This document shows, in pieces, positions 45,552 to 53,803 of a stretch of 64,000 nucleotides of DNA. This DNA comes from Xanthomonas indica (GTDB taxonomy: Bacteria; Pseudomonadota; Gammaproteobacteria; Xanthomonadales; Xanthomonadaceae). The stretch is taken from contig NZ_CP131914.1 in the NCBI RefSeq assembly GCF_040529045.1, positions 62,001-126,000 on the forward strand, given 5' to 3'. The notes below the pieces were generated by a model, which searched no databases, had not been told where the DNA came from, and saw only the letters and a list, made by a program, of their open reading frames with translations. Within the stretch, counting starts at the first letter, position 1. Every line of letters starts with the position of its first letter. A program made the translations under genes and the position numbers.

Positions 45552-45939
45552 GTCCAGAACATCCTGTATTCGGTGAAGAAGCCGGAAGAACCCACCTGCC
45601 ACATTCCGACGCATCCCGCCGCCGTGTCCGCCCTGACGCAGGCGGCGCACGAGGCGGACGCGACGCCTGGGGCGGAGCGCGAACACGCCCCGCTGGCGCG
45701 GTTTCGGACGGAACGACGGTGACGTGCACTGCGGCCCCGAGCAGGGGCGGTGATGGCGGTCGCGCATGGCGAACCGCACGCCGGCAATCCACACCGGCAT
45801 TTCGGGCGAGTGCAGCATCCCATGCCGCTCGCGAATGACTCGCCTGATCATCAGGCCCCGTGGGGCGCATCTTAAACCAGGTCCCGCGCCCGACACCACC
45901 GCGGCGACGCGCGCCCGCGCCCGCTCCCCGCGCCGTCCG
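45552..45939. other. Gap of 388 bases between paralogues
   Basis: No gene supported. It separates the two paralogues and includes the ribosome site AGGA before 45551. I looked for a lost signal-peptide segment here and did not find one. Confidence 0.45.
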
Positions 45940-46866
45940 TCAGCGGTCCAGCGGCGGGGTGTACTGCTGCTTGGCGGGGTCGTAGGTGTAGGTGACCGCG
46001 TCGGCCGGGCCCAGCGTGCGGACCTTGCCCGGCCCGTCCACCGCCGTGCCCTGCAGGGCGATCCGCAGCGACGGCACGTTGCCACTGGCCGGCGGCACGA
46101 AGCTCAGCGTGCCGGTGCTGGTGGCGCACTTCATGGTGCCCTGGTCGTCGCAGGCGGCGCTGTTGTCCTCGCCGGCGGCGACCGTGCCCAGGTAGACCCA
46201 GCCCTTGTAGTCGCCCAGGTCGTTCTTGTTCGGGTCGAAGGTGAAGATCGCGAAGCCGGCACTGGTGATGCCGTCGGCGAAGCGGGTGGTCGGCAGCGCC
46301 AGCAGCAGGTGGCCGTCCTGGGTGGTGGTGCTCTGCGGCTTGCGCTGTTCGTCCAGGGTGTCGGCCTTGCCGTCGGCCCCGAAATCGCCGGCCCAGCGCT
46401 GCGCATGGAACAGGGTCCAGGTCGGCGTGCCGCCGGCGTTGTCGAGCACGTAGGTGGCCTGGCTGATGCTGACGGTGGCGGCCGGGTCGGGCATGTCCTG
46501 GTCGCTGCCCTGGTCCCCAGGCTTGGCGTACTTGCCGCCGGTGGCGTTGGCGAACCCGGTGTAGTACTGCTTGCCGCCAAGGTCGAAGCGGTAGCCGTAC
46601 CAGAAGCTGGCCACCGCGCCATTGTCGATGGCGTAGGACGCCGAGCCGTCGCCCTTGGCGCCGTAGATGTCGGCCAACACCTGGCCCGGCGCCGGCACCT
46701 CGGCGGCGACCGGCTGTGCCGCCGCAGTCGCGTCGGCGGGCGCTGCGGGCGCGGCCGCGCTTGCCGTCGCCGGGGTCTGCGTGGCCGGCGCATCGGCAGT
46801 CTTGTCCTTGCACCCACCCAACAGCAGGAAGGTGGCCGCCCACAGGGCCGTGGTTCCTCGCCTCAT
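45940..46866 (-). CDS. Lipoprotein of unknown family (effector-island paralogue)
   Basis: A 308-residue lipoprotein: signal TALWAATFLLLGGC with lipobox LGGC, an Ala/Pro/Thr linker, then a domain of about 240 residues (ASYAIDNGAVASFWYGYRFD, TRFADGITSAGFAIFTFDPN, GWVYLGTVAAGEDNSAACDD). DPNKNDLGD may bind calcium. I do not recognise a named family. Immunity lipoproteins of Xanthomonadales type IV effectors (such as the XAC2610 type) are of similar size and location, but I could not confirm similarity. Confidence 0.75.
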   Translation of the reverse strand: MRRGTTALWAATFLLLGGCKDKTADAPATQTPATASAAAPAAPADATAAAQPVAAEVPAPGQVLADIYGAKGDGSASYAIDNGAVASFWYGYRFDLGGKQYYTGFANATGGKYAKPGDQGSDQDMPDPAATVSISQATYVLDNAGGTPTWTLFHAQRWAGDFGADGKADTLDEQRKPQSTTTQDGHLLLALPTTRFADGITSAGFAIFTFDPNKNDLGDYKGWVYLGTVAAGEDNSAACDDQGTMKCATSTGTLSFVPPASGNVPSLRIALQGTAVDGPGKVRTLGPADAVTYTYDPAKQQYTPPLDR

Positions 46867-46979
46867 CGCACTGCGTCCTTTGAAGTCCGTTGGCGCGCGA
46901 TGCTATCAAGAACCGCGGCGGCGCCAAGTGACAGGCGTGCACGCCGCCAAGACCGACGCTGGCGGCGCGGCGCACCGGC

Positions 46980-47780
46980 TCAGGGCGCGTCCGGCTCCAT
47001 CGCCGGGAGCGGCTGCGGCCGCGCCAGCAGCGGCTGGGTCAGCGCGTACAGGATGCGCAGGTCTTCGGCATCGAAGGCGGTGGCGTCGTTGCCGCGGTAG
47101 TGGTGGTGAAAGGCGCGCAGGGTCGCGGCGCGGTCGTCGACCGGATAGCCGATCAGCGCCAGCGCCTGCCACGGATCGAAGCCGGGCGGGGCCGGCGGCG
47201 TGTCGGCGGCCGGCCAGCGGCCGAAGCCGGCCTCGGCCAGTCGCTTCCACGGGAACAGCGGGCCCGGGTCGACCTTGCGCGAGGGCGCGAAGTCCTCGTG
47301 CCCGACCACCTGGGTGCGCGGGATGCGCAGGCGTGTGCACAGGTCTTCGAGCAGCACCAGCAGGCTGGCGATCTGTTGCGGCGCGAACGGGGTCTTGCCG
47401 TCGTTGTCCAGTTCGATGCCGATCGAGGCGGAGTTGATGTCGGTGATGGTGCCCCAGCGCCCGGCGCCGCCATGCCAGGCCCGATCCTGGTCGGCGACCA
47501 GCTGGTAGCGCGTGCCGTCGCGGCCGATCAGGTAGTGCGCGCTGACCTTGCCCTTGCTGTTGTGCGAGCGCAGCGTGTCCAGGCTCTGCTGCACCGAGTG
47601 CTGGTCGGTGTAGTGGATGACGATCAGGATCGGCCGGCGCGTGTCGTAGTTGGGCGACGGCACCCAGGTGGCCAGCGGATTGCGCTGCGGCGCGTGCGCG
47701 CAGGCCCCGAGCAGCGCCAGCATGCCCAGCAACAGCAGCCGACGCACGGCGGACAGGAACGGCACGGGAACGCGGGTCAT
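46980..47780 (-). CDS. N-acetylmuramoyl-L-alanine amidase lipoprotein (AmiD/AmpD type)
   Basis: A 266-residue zinc amidase: lipoprotein signal (LLLLGMLALLGAC), then an amidase_2 domain with zinc ligands His in ILIVIHYTDQ, His in VVGHEDFAPSRK and Asp of VDPGP, and the conserved AWHGGAGRW and SIGIELDNDG. It splits muramic acid from the stem peptide. Being outer-membrane-anchored it is like E. coli AmiD. It is on the same strand as, and downstream of, the TonB receptor. Confidence 0.92.
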   Translation of the reverse strand: MTRVPVPFLSAVRRLLLLGMLALLGACAHAPQRNPLATWVPSPNYDTRRPILIVIHYTDQHSVQQSLDTLRSHNSKGKVSAHYLIGRDGTRYQLVADQDRAWHGGAGRWGTITDINSASIGIELDNDGKTPFAPQQIASLLVLLEDLCTRLRIPRTQVVGHEDFAPSRKVDPGPLFPWKRLAEAGFGRWPAADTPPAPPGFDPWQALALIGYPVDDRAATLRAFHHHYRGNDATAFDAEDLRILYALTQPLLARPQPLPAMEPDAP

Positions 47781-47863
47781 GGACACTTCCTGGTCGGGGT
47801 CGCACAAGCGTACGCAATCGGCGCGGCGGCGGCGTGCAAACGCGCGTCGACGGCCACGCGCGC

Positions 47864-50650
47864 TCAGAAGCGGTAGTTGAAGTTGACGTACCACTGCCGG
47901 CCGATCGCGCTGTACACCCGCGGGAAATACGGCCAGGTGGTGTAGGTGTCGTCGCGCGGATGCAGCGCGTCGAACACGTTGAGCACGCTCAGGCCGACGG
48001 TGGCCTTGTCGGTGATCTGCTTGGCGAGGTCGACGTTCCACACCAGGTAGGGCGCGACCCGGCCGCGCTCGGCGTAGTCGGGCCGCGAGCCGTAGCGGTA
48101 GCCGTACACGCCGGCCGACCAGTCGCCGCGGCTCCAGTTCGCGCGCCAGTTGCTGCGCGTGCGGAACGCCAGGTAGTCGACGTCGTTCATCACGTCCACC
48201 GGCTGCGCACCGGCGAACTGCGCCACCTCCATCCGCAGCACCCGGGTCAGGCCACCTTGCAGGCCGAGCGTGCCCCAGGCGCCGAGGTCGAGGTCGTAGC
48301 GCAGGCTGGCGTCGATGCCGTCGGTACGCATCAGCGACTGGTTGATGGGGAAGGTCTTGAACGCGGTGATCTGGCCTTCGCTGGTCAGGTCGGTGCCGGG
48401 GCTGCGCGTGACCGCGTCCAGGTAGAAGCGGCAGGCCGCCGAGGCGGTATCCACCGCCGCGCCGGCGCGGTCGCGGCCGAGCAGGCAGTTGGCGTTGTTC
48501 TCCAGCAGGGTTTCGCTGGAGATGGCTTCGACCCGGCCCTTGAGTTCGATGCGGTAGTAATCGACGCTCAGCGACAGCGCCGGCAGCGCGTCCCAGACCG
48601 CGCCGAACGTGGTCGACTTGCCGGTCTCCTCGCGCAGCAGCGGATTGGAGGCCTGGGTGGAGAAGGTCTGGTACTCGTGCGCGCTCGCGCAGGCCGCCGA
48701 CAGCGGATCCAGGCCGTCGCGGCGGCACAGGTATTCGTCGACCACGGTGGGGTTGTTGGCGCTGGTGCCGGCGTAGATCCACAGCAGGTCCGGCGCGCGG
48801 AAGCTGGTGGCATGGCTGCCGCGCAGCAGCAGGGTGTCGAACGGACGCCACTCCAGCCCGGCCTGCCAGGTGGCTGCGCCATCGACCGCGGTGATGTCGT
48901 CGTAGGCGTCGTAGCGCGCGGCCAGGGTGGCGCTGAGCCGGCTGGCGATCGGCACGCGCAGCTCCAGGCCGGCGGCATAGCGCTTGCGCGGGCCGCCGCC
49001 CGGGGTCTGGGTGAGGTTGTAGATGCGCTCGCTGCCGGTGTAGTCGACGGTGGTGCGTGGATCCGGCTGCAGGTCGTAGGTCTGCCGCGCCGCTTCCAGC
49101 ACGGTGGCGACCTGCACCATGCCCGCCGGCAATTCGAACAGGTCGCCGCTGACCACGAACTGGGCCTGGTCGGTGGCCGATTCGCCGCGGCTGACCACTT
49201 CGGTGGTGAGCTGCTGGTACAGCGCCGGGCTGCCGGGCGCGAACAGCCGGTCCGGGCGCACGCGGCGGATTTCGGTGCCGTCCGGCCGATAGCCCAGCAC
49301 AGGGCCGAAGTAGTAATCGCGCACCGCATTGGTGAGGAAGCGCGGGCGCCGCGTGGTGATGTCGTAGCGCGACAGCGACACGCTGGCATCCCAGTCGAAC
49401 CGCCCGCCGAAGGCCTTGCCGCGCACGCCGGCGTTGAGATTCCAACTGCGCTCGTCGTAGTCGATGGTCTTGATGCCGCCGACCTCGTCGGGCAGGAAGA
49501 TGCGCTGCGCGGTGACCAGCCCCAGGTCCGGATCGTAGGCGGTGAACGCGCCCTCGCCGATGTAGTAGTGGGTCTGGCTGGAGCTCTTGTCCTGCGAATG
49601 GTTGGCCAGCAGTTGCGCGTAGGCGACCATGTCGTGGCCGAGCTCGGCATCGCCGGCCAGGTAGGCCGAGGTCTTGCCGTAGCCGTTCTGCACCGAGCGC
49701 CCGGCGTAGTAGTCGAACGCGCCGCAGCGGTTGGGCGCGGCCAGGCTGTCGCTGGTGCGGTAGGGACGGAACGCCGGATTGGTCGCGGCGCAGGCCGCGG
49801 CCAGCGCCTGCGGCGAGGTCGACAGTGTGCCCGCCTGCGGCCACAGATAGGTGGTGCCGCGGCGCAGGTACACGCCGGAGATCGACACGTTGGGCGAGCT
49901 GGGATCGGCCTTGTTGGCCGGATGGTCGTCGTAGGAATCCATGAAGCCGCGCTGGCGGGCGACGATGGGTTCGCGGTCCAGCCGCTCGAAGGCGTAGGTG
50001 ACACTCCAGCCCTCGCCGCGGCGCCCGCCGGTCCACTGCAGTTGCCCGGTATCGCCGCCGCCGCGGGTGGTGGTGCCGGCGCGCACGCGCAGGCTGTCGC
50101 CCTGGAAATCACGCTTGGTGATGATGTTGACCACGCCGGCCACCGCGTCGGAGCCGTAGATGGCCGAGGCGCCGCCGCTCATCACCTCGATGCGCTCCAC
50201 CGCCGCCGCCGGAATGCTGCCCAGGCTGACCGCGGTGCCGTTGGCGCCGTAGGACTGCGGATAATCGGCCATGCGCTTGCCGTTGAGCAGGATCAGCTGG
50301 TAGCCCGGCCCCAGCCCGCGCAGGTTGAGGTACTGGCCGTTGGGTGAGCTGCCGGTCTGGTCGCTTTCGTTGAAGGTGCTGCCGCTGAACTGGGTTAGCG
50401 TGCCCAGCGACTCCCATACCGTGCTGAAGCCCTGCTTGCGGATGTCCTCGGCGGTGATGACGGTGACCGGCGCCGGGCCTTCCACCTGCGCGCGGGCGAT
50501 GCGCGAGCCGGTGACCAGCACCGCGTCGAGATCGCGTGGCGTCGCCGCCTGTTCCTGCGCCAATACCGGCAAGGCCGCGGCCAGCGTCGTCAGCGACGCC
50601 AACGCCATGCGCACGGGTCGCAAGGAAACGGGACGACGAACGATTCGCAT
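47864..50650 (-). CDS. TonB-dependent outer-membrane receptor
   Basis: A 928-residue receptor: signal peptide (MALASLTTLAAALPVLAQEQ), TonB box region DLDAVLVTGSRIAR, plug (APVTVITAEDIRKQGFSTVW, GGASAIYGSDAVAGVVNIIT) and a 22-strand barrel ending in the aromatic C-terminus WYVNFNYRF. The start at 50650 has AGGAGA 11 bases upstream. Ligand unknown; the amidase behind it and the NlpC/P60 and epimerase genes diverging from it suggest cell-wall peptides or muropeptides. Confidence 0.93.
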   Translation of the reverse strand: MRIVRRPVSLRPVRMALASLTTLAAALPVLAQEQAATPRDLDAVLVTGSRIARAQVEGPAPVTVITAEDIRKQGFSTVWESLGTLTQFSGSTFNESDQTGSSPNGQYLNLRGLGPGYQLILLNGKRMADYPQSYGANGTAVSLGSIPAAAVERIEVMSGGASAIYGSDAVAGVVNIITKRDFQGDSLRVRAGTTTRGGGDTGQLQWTGGRRGEGWSVTYAFERLDREPIVARQRGFMDSYDDHPANKADPSSPNVSISGVYLRRGTTYLWPQAGTLSTSPQALAAACAATNPAFRPYRTSDSLAAPNRCGAFDYYAGRSVQNGYGKTSAYLAGDAELGHDMVAYAQLLANHSQDKSSSQTHYYIGEGAFTAYDPDLGLVTAQRIFLPDEVGGIKTIDYDERSWNLNAGVRGKAFGGRFDWDASVSLSRYDITTRRPRFLTNAVRDYYFGPVLGYRPDGTEIRRVRPDRLFAPGSPALYQQLTTEVVSRGESATDQAQFVVSGDLFELPAGMVQVATVLEAARQTYDLQPDPRTTVDYTGSERIYNLTQTPGGGPRKRYAAGLELRVPIASRLSATLAARYDAYDDITAVDGAATWQAGLEWRPFDTLLLRGSHATSFRAPDLLWIYAGTSANNPTVVDEYLCRRDGLDPLSAACASAHEYQTFSTQASNPLLREETGKSTTFGAVWDALPALSLSVDYYRIELKGRVEAISSETLLENNANCLLGRDRAGAAVDTASAACRFYLDAVTRSPGTDLTSEGQITAFKTFPINQSLMRTDGIDASLRYDLDLGAWGTLGLQGGLTRVLRMEVAQFAGAQPVDVMNDVDYLAFRTRSNWRANWSRGDWSAGVYGYRYGSRPDYAERGRVAPYLVWNVDLAKQITDKATVGLSVLNVFDALHPRDDTYTTWPYFPRVYSAIGRQWYVNFNYRF

Positions 50651-50991
50651 GGGCACGCGGCTCTCCTGCATGGCGCGGGTGGATGGCGCGAACGCTGCGG
50701 GCGTGGCCACGGCCGCGCGCCTGTCCCTGGCGTCCACGCACACGGCGATGACGCGTGCACGGCACGCGGCCATCGTGTTGCGGTGCTGCATCTTGCCGAG
50801 CGGACGCGGCGCTGCCGTGCGGTGCCTGCACGTTCCCCAGCGCCATCGCCGCTCTCCCCCTGTGCAGTCGGATGTACCACGCGCTCGCAAAACCTGTCAA
50901 CGCAGCGCCTTGACAGGAAAAAACCGGGAATCGAAGATCCTGGCGTCGGCGCGCAGCACGCGCCGGCCTTCTTTCCAGACAGCGGGATGCC
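50651..50991. other. Divergent regulatory gap TonB receptor/NlpC
   Basis: A 341-base divergent gap that probably carries both promoters of the muropeptide-salvage cluster. It contains cgcaaaacctgtcaacgcag followed by gccttgacaggaaaaaacc: the inverted words cctgtcaa (50898-50905) and ttgacagg (50911-50918) form a short palindrome that could be an operator. Confidence 0.5.
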
Positions 50992-52386
50992 ATGATCACG
51001 ATGCGCGGCCTGTGCCTGTTGCTCGCCGTGGCGGCGAGCGGCGGCATCGCACCAGCACGCGCCACCGACGCCATGCCGCTGCAGGCACAGCCGGCGCAGT
51101 TGCAGGCCGCGCACTGGATCGCACGGCTGCCGGCGGCATCGCCGCCGCTGCTGCAGGCGTCGCAGCGCGCCGTGTTCAACGCCCGACTGCTGCACGACGA
51201 TCCGTCGATGCACGATCTGGCCACGCTGCCGGCGCAACTGCCCGGCGCGCAGGTGCGCGCGCAGATCCTGGCATTGTCGGCACCGCCGACGCGCTCGCTC
51301 TACGACACCCGGGGTGCCGCACTCGATGCTGTGCATCTGCAGGCGCTGCAGCGCGCGCTGGCGCTGGACGCGCTGCCGGCACAGGTGCAGCCGCGCTACG
51401 CCTTGGTGGTGCAACGCGCCGACCTGCGGCGCTTCCCCACCGCCGAACGCGTGTTCAGCGACCGCGACGATCGCGACATCGACCGTTTCCAGGAATCGGC
51501 GCTGTCTCCGGGCAGCCCGGTGGCGATCCTGCATGCCAGTGCCGATGGGCAGTGGCTGTTCGTGCTGGCCAACAACTACGCCGCCTGGATCGCCCGCGAT
51601 CGCATCGCCGAGAGCGACCGCGCCAGTGTGCTGGCCTACGCGCAGCGCACGCCGCGACTGCTGGTCACCGGCGCGCGCGCGGCCACCGTGTTCACCCCGG
51701 AGTTGCCGGCAGCCTCGCAGGTGGCGCTGGACATGGGCAGCGCGCTGCCGCTGCTGCGCGACTGGCCGCCGCTGCAGGCGGTCAACGGCCAGTCACCGCT
51801 GGCCGCCTACGTGGTGCAGTTGCCGCTGCGCGACCGCGACGGACGGCTGCAACTGGCGCCCGCACTGGTGCCGCGCAGCGCCGACGTCGCCGAGGCGCCG
51901 CTGCCGGCCACGCCGCAGATGTTGCTGCAGCAGGCGTTCAAGTTCCTCGGCGAGCGCTACGGCTGGGGCAACAGTTACGACGCGCGCGACTGCAGCGGCT
52001 TCGTGGTCGACCTCCACCGCAGCCTCGGCATCGAGCTGCCGCGCAACACCGGCGACCAGGCGCGCAGTCCGGCACTGGCGTCGGTGCCCTACACCGCCAC
52101 CGACCCGCTGCCGCAGCGGCAACAGGCGCTGGCGCGACTGCGCGTCGGCGACCTGGTCTACATCCCCGGCCACGTGATGCTGGTGATCGGCCACGAGGAT
52201 GGCCAGACCTGGGTGATCCACGACGTGGCCGGCGCCAGCTACCGCGATGCCGCCGGCCAGGTGCAGCGCGTGCGCCTCAACGGCGTGTCGGTGACCCCGC
52301 TGGAGCCGCTGCTGCTCGGCGACGGCACGCCGTTCATCGACCGCATCACCCGCATCCAGCGCCTGCGCGCGCCGACCACCGAATGA
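50992..52386 (+). CDS. Periplasmic SH3-NlpC/P60 peptidase
   Basis: A 464-residue cell-wall peptidase with a signal peptide (MRGLCLLLAVAASGGIAPARA), SH3b-like regions (for example GSPVAILHASADGQWLFVL), and a C-terminal NlpC/P60 domain with Cys334 (RDCSGFV), His394 (GHVMLVIG) and a third polar residue His in WVIHDVAG. It would cut gamma-D-Glu-diaminopimelate bonds. It overlaps the epimerase gene by 4 bases (ATGA), which would use the released L-Ala-D-Glu dipeptide. Confidence 0.92.
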   Translation: MITMRGLCLLLAVAASGGIAPARATDAMPLQAQPAQLQAAHWIARLPAASPPLLQASQRAVFNARLLHDDPSMHDLATLPAQLPGAQVRAQILALSAPPTRSLYDTRGAALDAVHLQALQRALALDALPAQVQPRYALVVQRADLRRFPTAERVFSDRDDRDIDRFQESALSPGSPVAILHASADGQWLFVLANNYAAWIARDRIAESDRASVLAYAQRTPRLLVTGARAATVFTPELPAASQVALDMGSALPLLRDWPPLQAVNGQSPLAAYVVQLPLRDRDGRLQLAPALVPRSADVAEAPLPATPQMLLQQAFKFLGERYGWGNSYDARDCSGFVVDLHRSLGIELPRNTGDQARSPALASVPYTATDPLPQRQQALARLRVGDLVYIPGHVMLVIGHEDGQTWVIHDVAGASYRDAAGQVQRVRLNGVSVTPLEPLLLGDGTPFIDRITRIQRLRAPTTE

Positions 52387-53486
52387 AGATCACCGAGATC
52401 CGCCTGGGCATGCTGCGCGTGCCGCTGAAGACCCCGTTCAAGACCGCGCTGCGCACCGTGCAGGCGATCGAGGACGTGGTGGTCATGGTCCACACCGACG
52501 ACGGCCGGATCGGCCATGGCAGCGCACCGGCCACCCCGCCGATCACCGGCGATACCCACGGAGCGATCATCGCGGCGATCGAACGCTGCCTGGCGCCGCG
52601 CCTGATCGGCGAGGACATCGCCGACCTGCAGCGCCTGCGCGGCCTGATCCAGGGCGCGCTGGAACACAACAACAGCGCCAAGGCGGCGCTGGAGATCGCC
52701 GTGCACGACCTGTGGGCGCAACAGCATGGTGCGCCGCTGTACCAGCTGCTTGGCGGCGGCACGCCGCAGCTGACCACCGACCTCACCATCAGCGTGAACG
52801 CCGTGGACACGATGGTGGCCGATGCGCTGTCGGCACTGGCGCGTGGGTTCGTGGCGCTGAAGATCAAGATCGGCACCGATCTCGCCGAGGACATCGCACG
52901 GGTCGAGGCGATCCATGCCGCGGTCGCCGGCCGCGCGCAGCTGCGGCTGGACGCCAACCAGGGCTGGACGCCGAAGCAGGCGGTGCAGGCGATGCACGCG
53001 CTGGAGCGTGCCGGGGTGACCCTGGAACTGCTGGAACAGCCGGTCAAGGCCGGCGACGTCGATGGCCTCCAGTACGTGACCGAGCGCGTGCAGACCCCGG
53101 TGATGGCCGACGAGAGCGTGTTCTCGCCGGCGCAGGCGATCGCGCTGCTGCAGCGGCGCGCGGCGGACATCGTCAACATCAAGCTGATCAAGGCCGGCGG
53201 GCTGTCCAACGCGCTGCGCATCGCCGACATCGCCGCGGTGTACGGGGTGCCGTGCATGATCGGCTGCATGCTCGAATCGAGCATCGGCGTCGCGGCGGCG
53301 GCACACCTGGCGGTGGCGCGCGCGGACGTCATCACCAAGGTCGACCTGGACGGGCCCTCGCTGGGGGCCTTCGACCCGGTGGTGGGCGGGGCGCAGTTCG
53401 ACGAAGCGCAGATCCGGATTGGCGAAGCGCCAGGGTTGGGGATTCGCGAGGTCCAGGGCTTGGAGCTGTTGCCGCGGTCGGTGTAA
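52383..53486 (+). CDS. L-Ala-D/L-Glu epimerase
   Basis: A 367-residue enolase-superfamily enzyme of the dipeptide-epimerase branch (like E. coli YcjG). The active site shows the lysine pair KIKIG and NIKLIKAGG and the metal ligands of LRLDANQGW, LLEQPV and MADESVF. It interconverts L-Ala-D-Glu and L-Ala-L-Glu in murein recycling. Start ATG overlaps the previous stop, so translation is coupled to the NlpC/P60 peptidase. Confidence 0.93.
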   Translation: MKITEIRLGMLRVPLKTPFKTALRTVQAIEDVVVMVHTDDGRIGHGSAPATPPITGDTHGAIIAAIERCLAPRLIGEDIADLQRLRGLIQGALEHNNSAKAALEIAVHDLWAQQHGAPLYQLLGGGTPQLTTDLTISVNAVDTMVADALSALARGFVALKIKIGTDLAEDIARVEAIHAAVAGRAQLRLDANQGWTPKQAVQAMHALERAGVTLELLEQPVKAGDVDGLQYVTERVQTPVMADESVFSPAQAIALLQRRAADIVNIKLIKAGGLSNALRIADIAAVYGVPCMIGCMLESSIGVAAAAHLAVARADVITKVDLDGPSLGAFDPVVGGAQFDEAQIRIGEAPGLGIREVQGLELLPRSV

Positions 53487-53498
53487 CGGCGCCGCGCC

Positions 53499-53546
53499 TG
53501 GCTAGCTGGCTAGCTGGCTAGCTGGCTGGCTGGCTGGCTGGCTGGC
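53499..53546. repeat. CTGGCTAG/CTGG microsatellite
   Basis: Three tandem tggctagc octamers followed by about six ggct tetramers in 48 bases, 12 bases after the epimerase stop. CTAG is a strongly avoided word in most proteobacterial genomes, so three copies here are unusual. Confidence 0.85.
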
Positions 53547-53552
53547 GCAATT

Positions 53553-53687
53553 GTGGGAGGGACTTCAGTCCCGACCGCTGTAGCAATCGGTCATTGAATG
53601 GCTTCACTCGTCGCGACCGAAGTCGCTTCCACTGGGGGCTTGCGGCGCGCCCGCCGGGTGCACTGTGGGAGGGACTTCAGTCCCGAC
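53553..53687. repeat. Pair of GTGGGAGGGACTTCAGTCCC units
   Basis: Two identical 23-base palindromic units, 53553-53575 and 53665-53687, in direct orientation, related to the units inside 34512-34785 (gtccctcccac orientation). Confidence 0.8.
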
Positions 53688-53803
53688 GCATTGCGCCATC
53701 GGAACGCACACCACGTCGCGCGTCGCGGCTGCATGACAGTCGACTCCCACAGGAGGTCACTGCGCCGCGTGCCGACGCCGCAGTGCCGCTGGGCGACGGC
53801 CTT

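Larger units (their letters stand above)
53487..53803. other. Gap with microsatellite and REP-like units
   Basis: A 317-base gap between convergent transcripts. Holds the CTGGCTAG microsatellite and three palindromic units, two of the form gtgggagggacttcagtccc (53553 and 53665) and one gtcgcgaccgaagtcgcttc (about 53608). No gene. Confidence 0.6.

Noticed and set aside
47834-50347. 837-codon plus-strand frame opposite the TonB receptor
   Set aside because: Shadow frame; receptor on the minus strand has complete plug and barrel.
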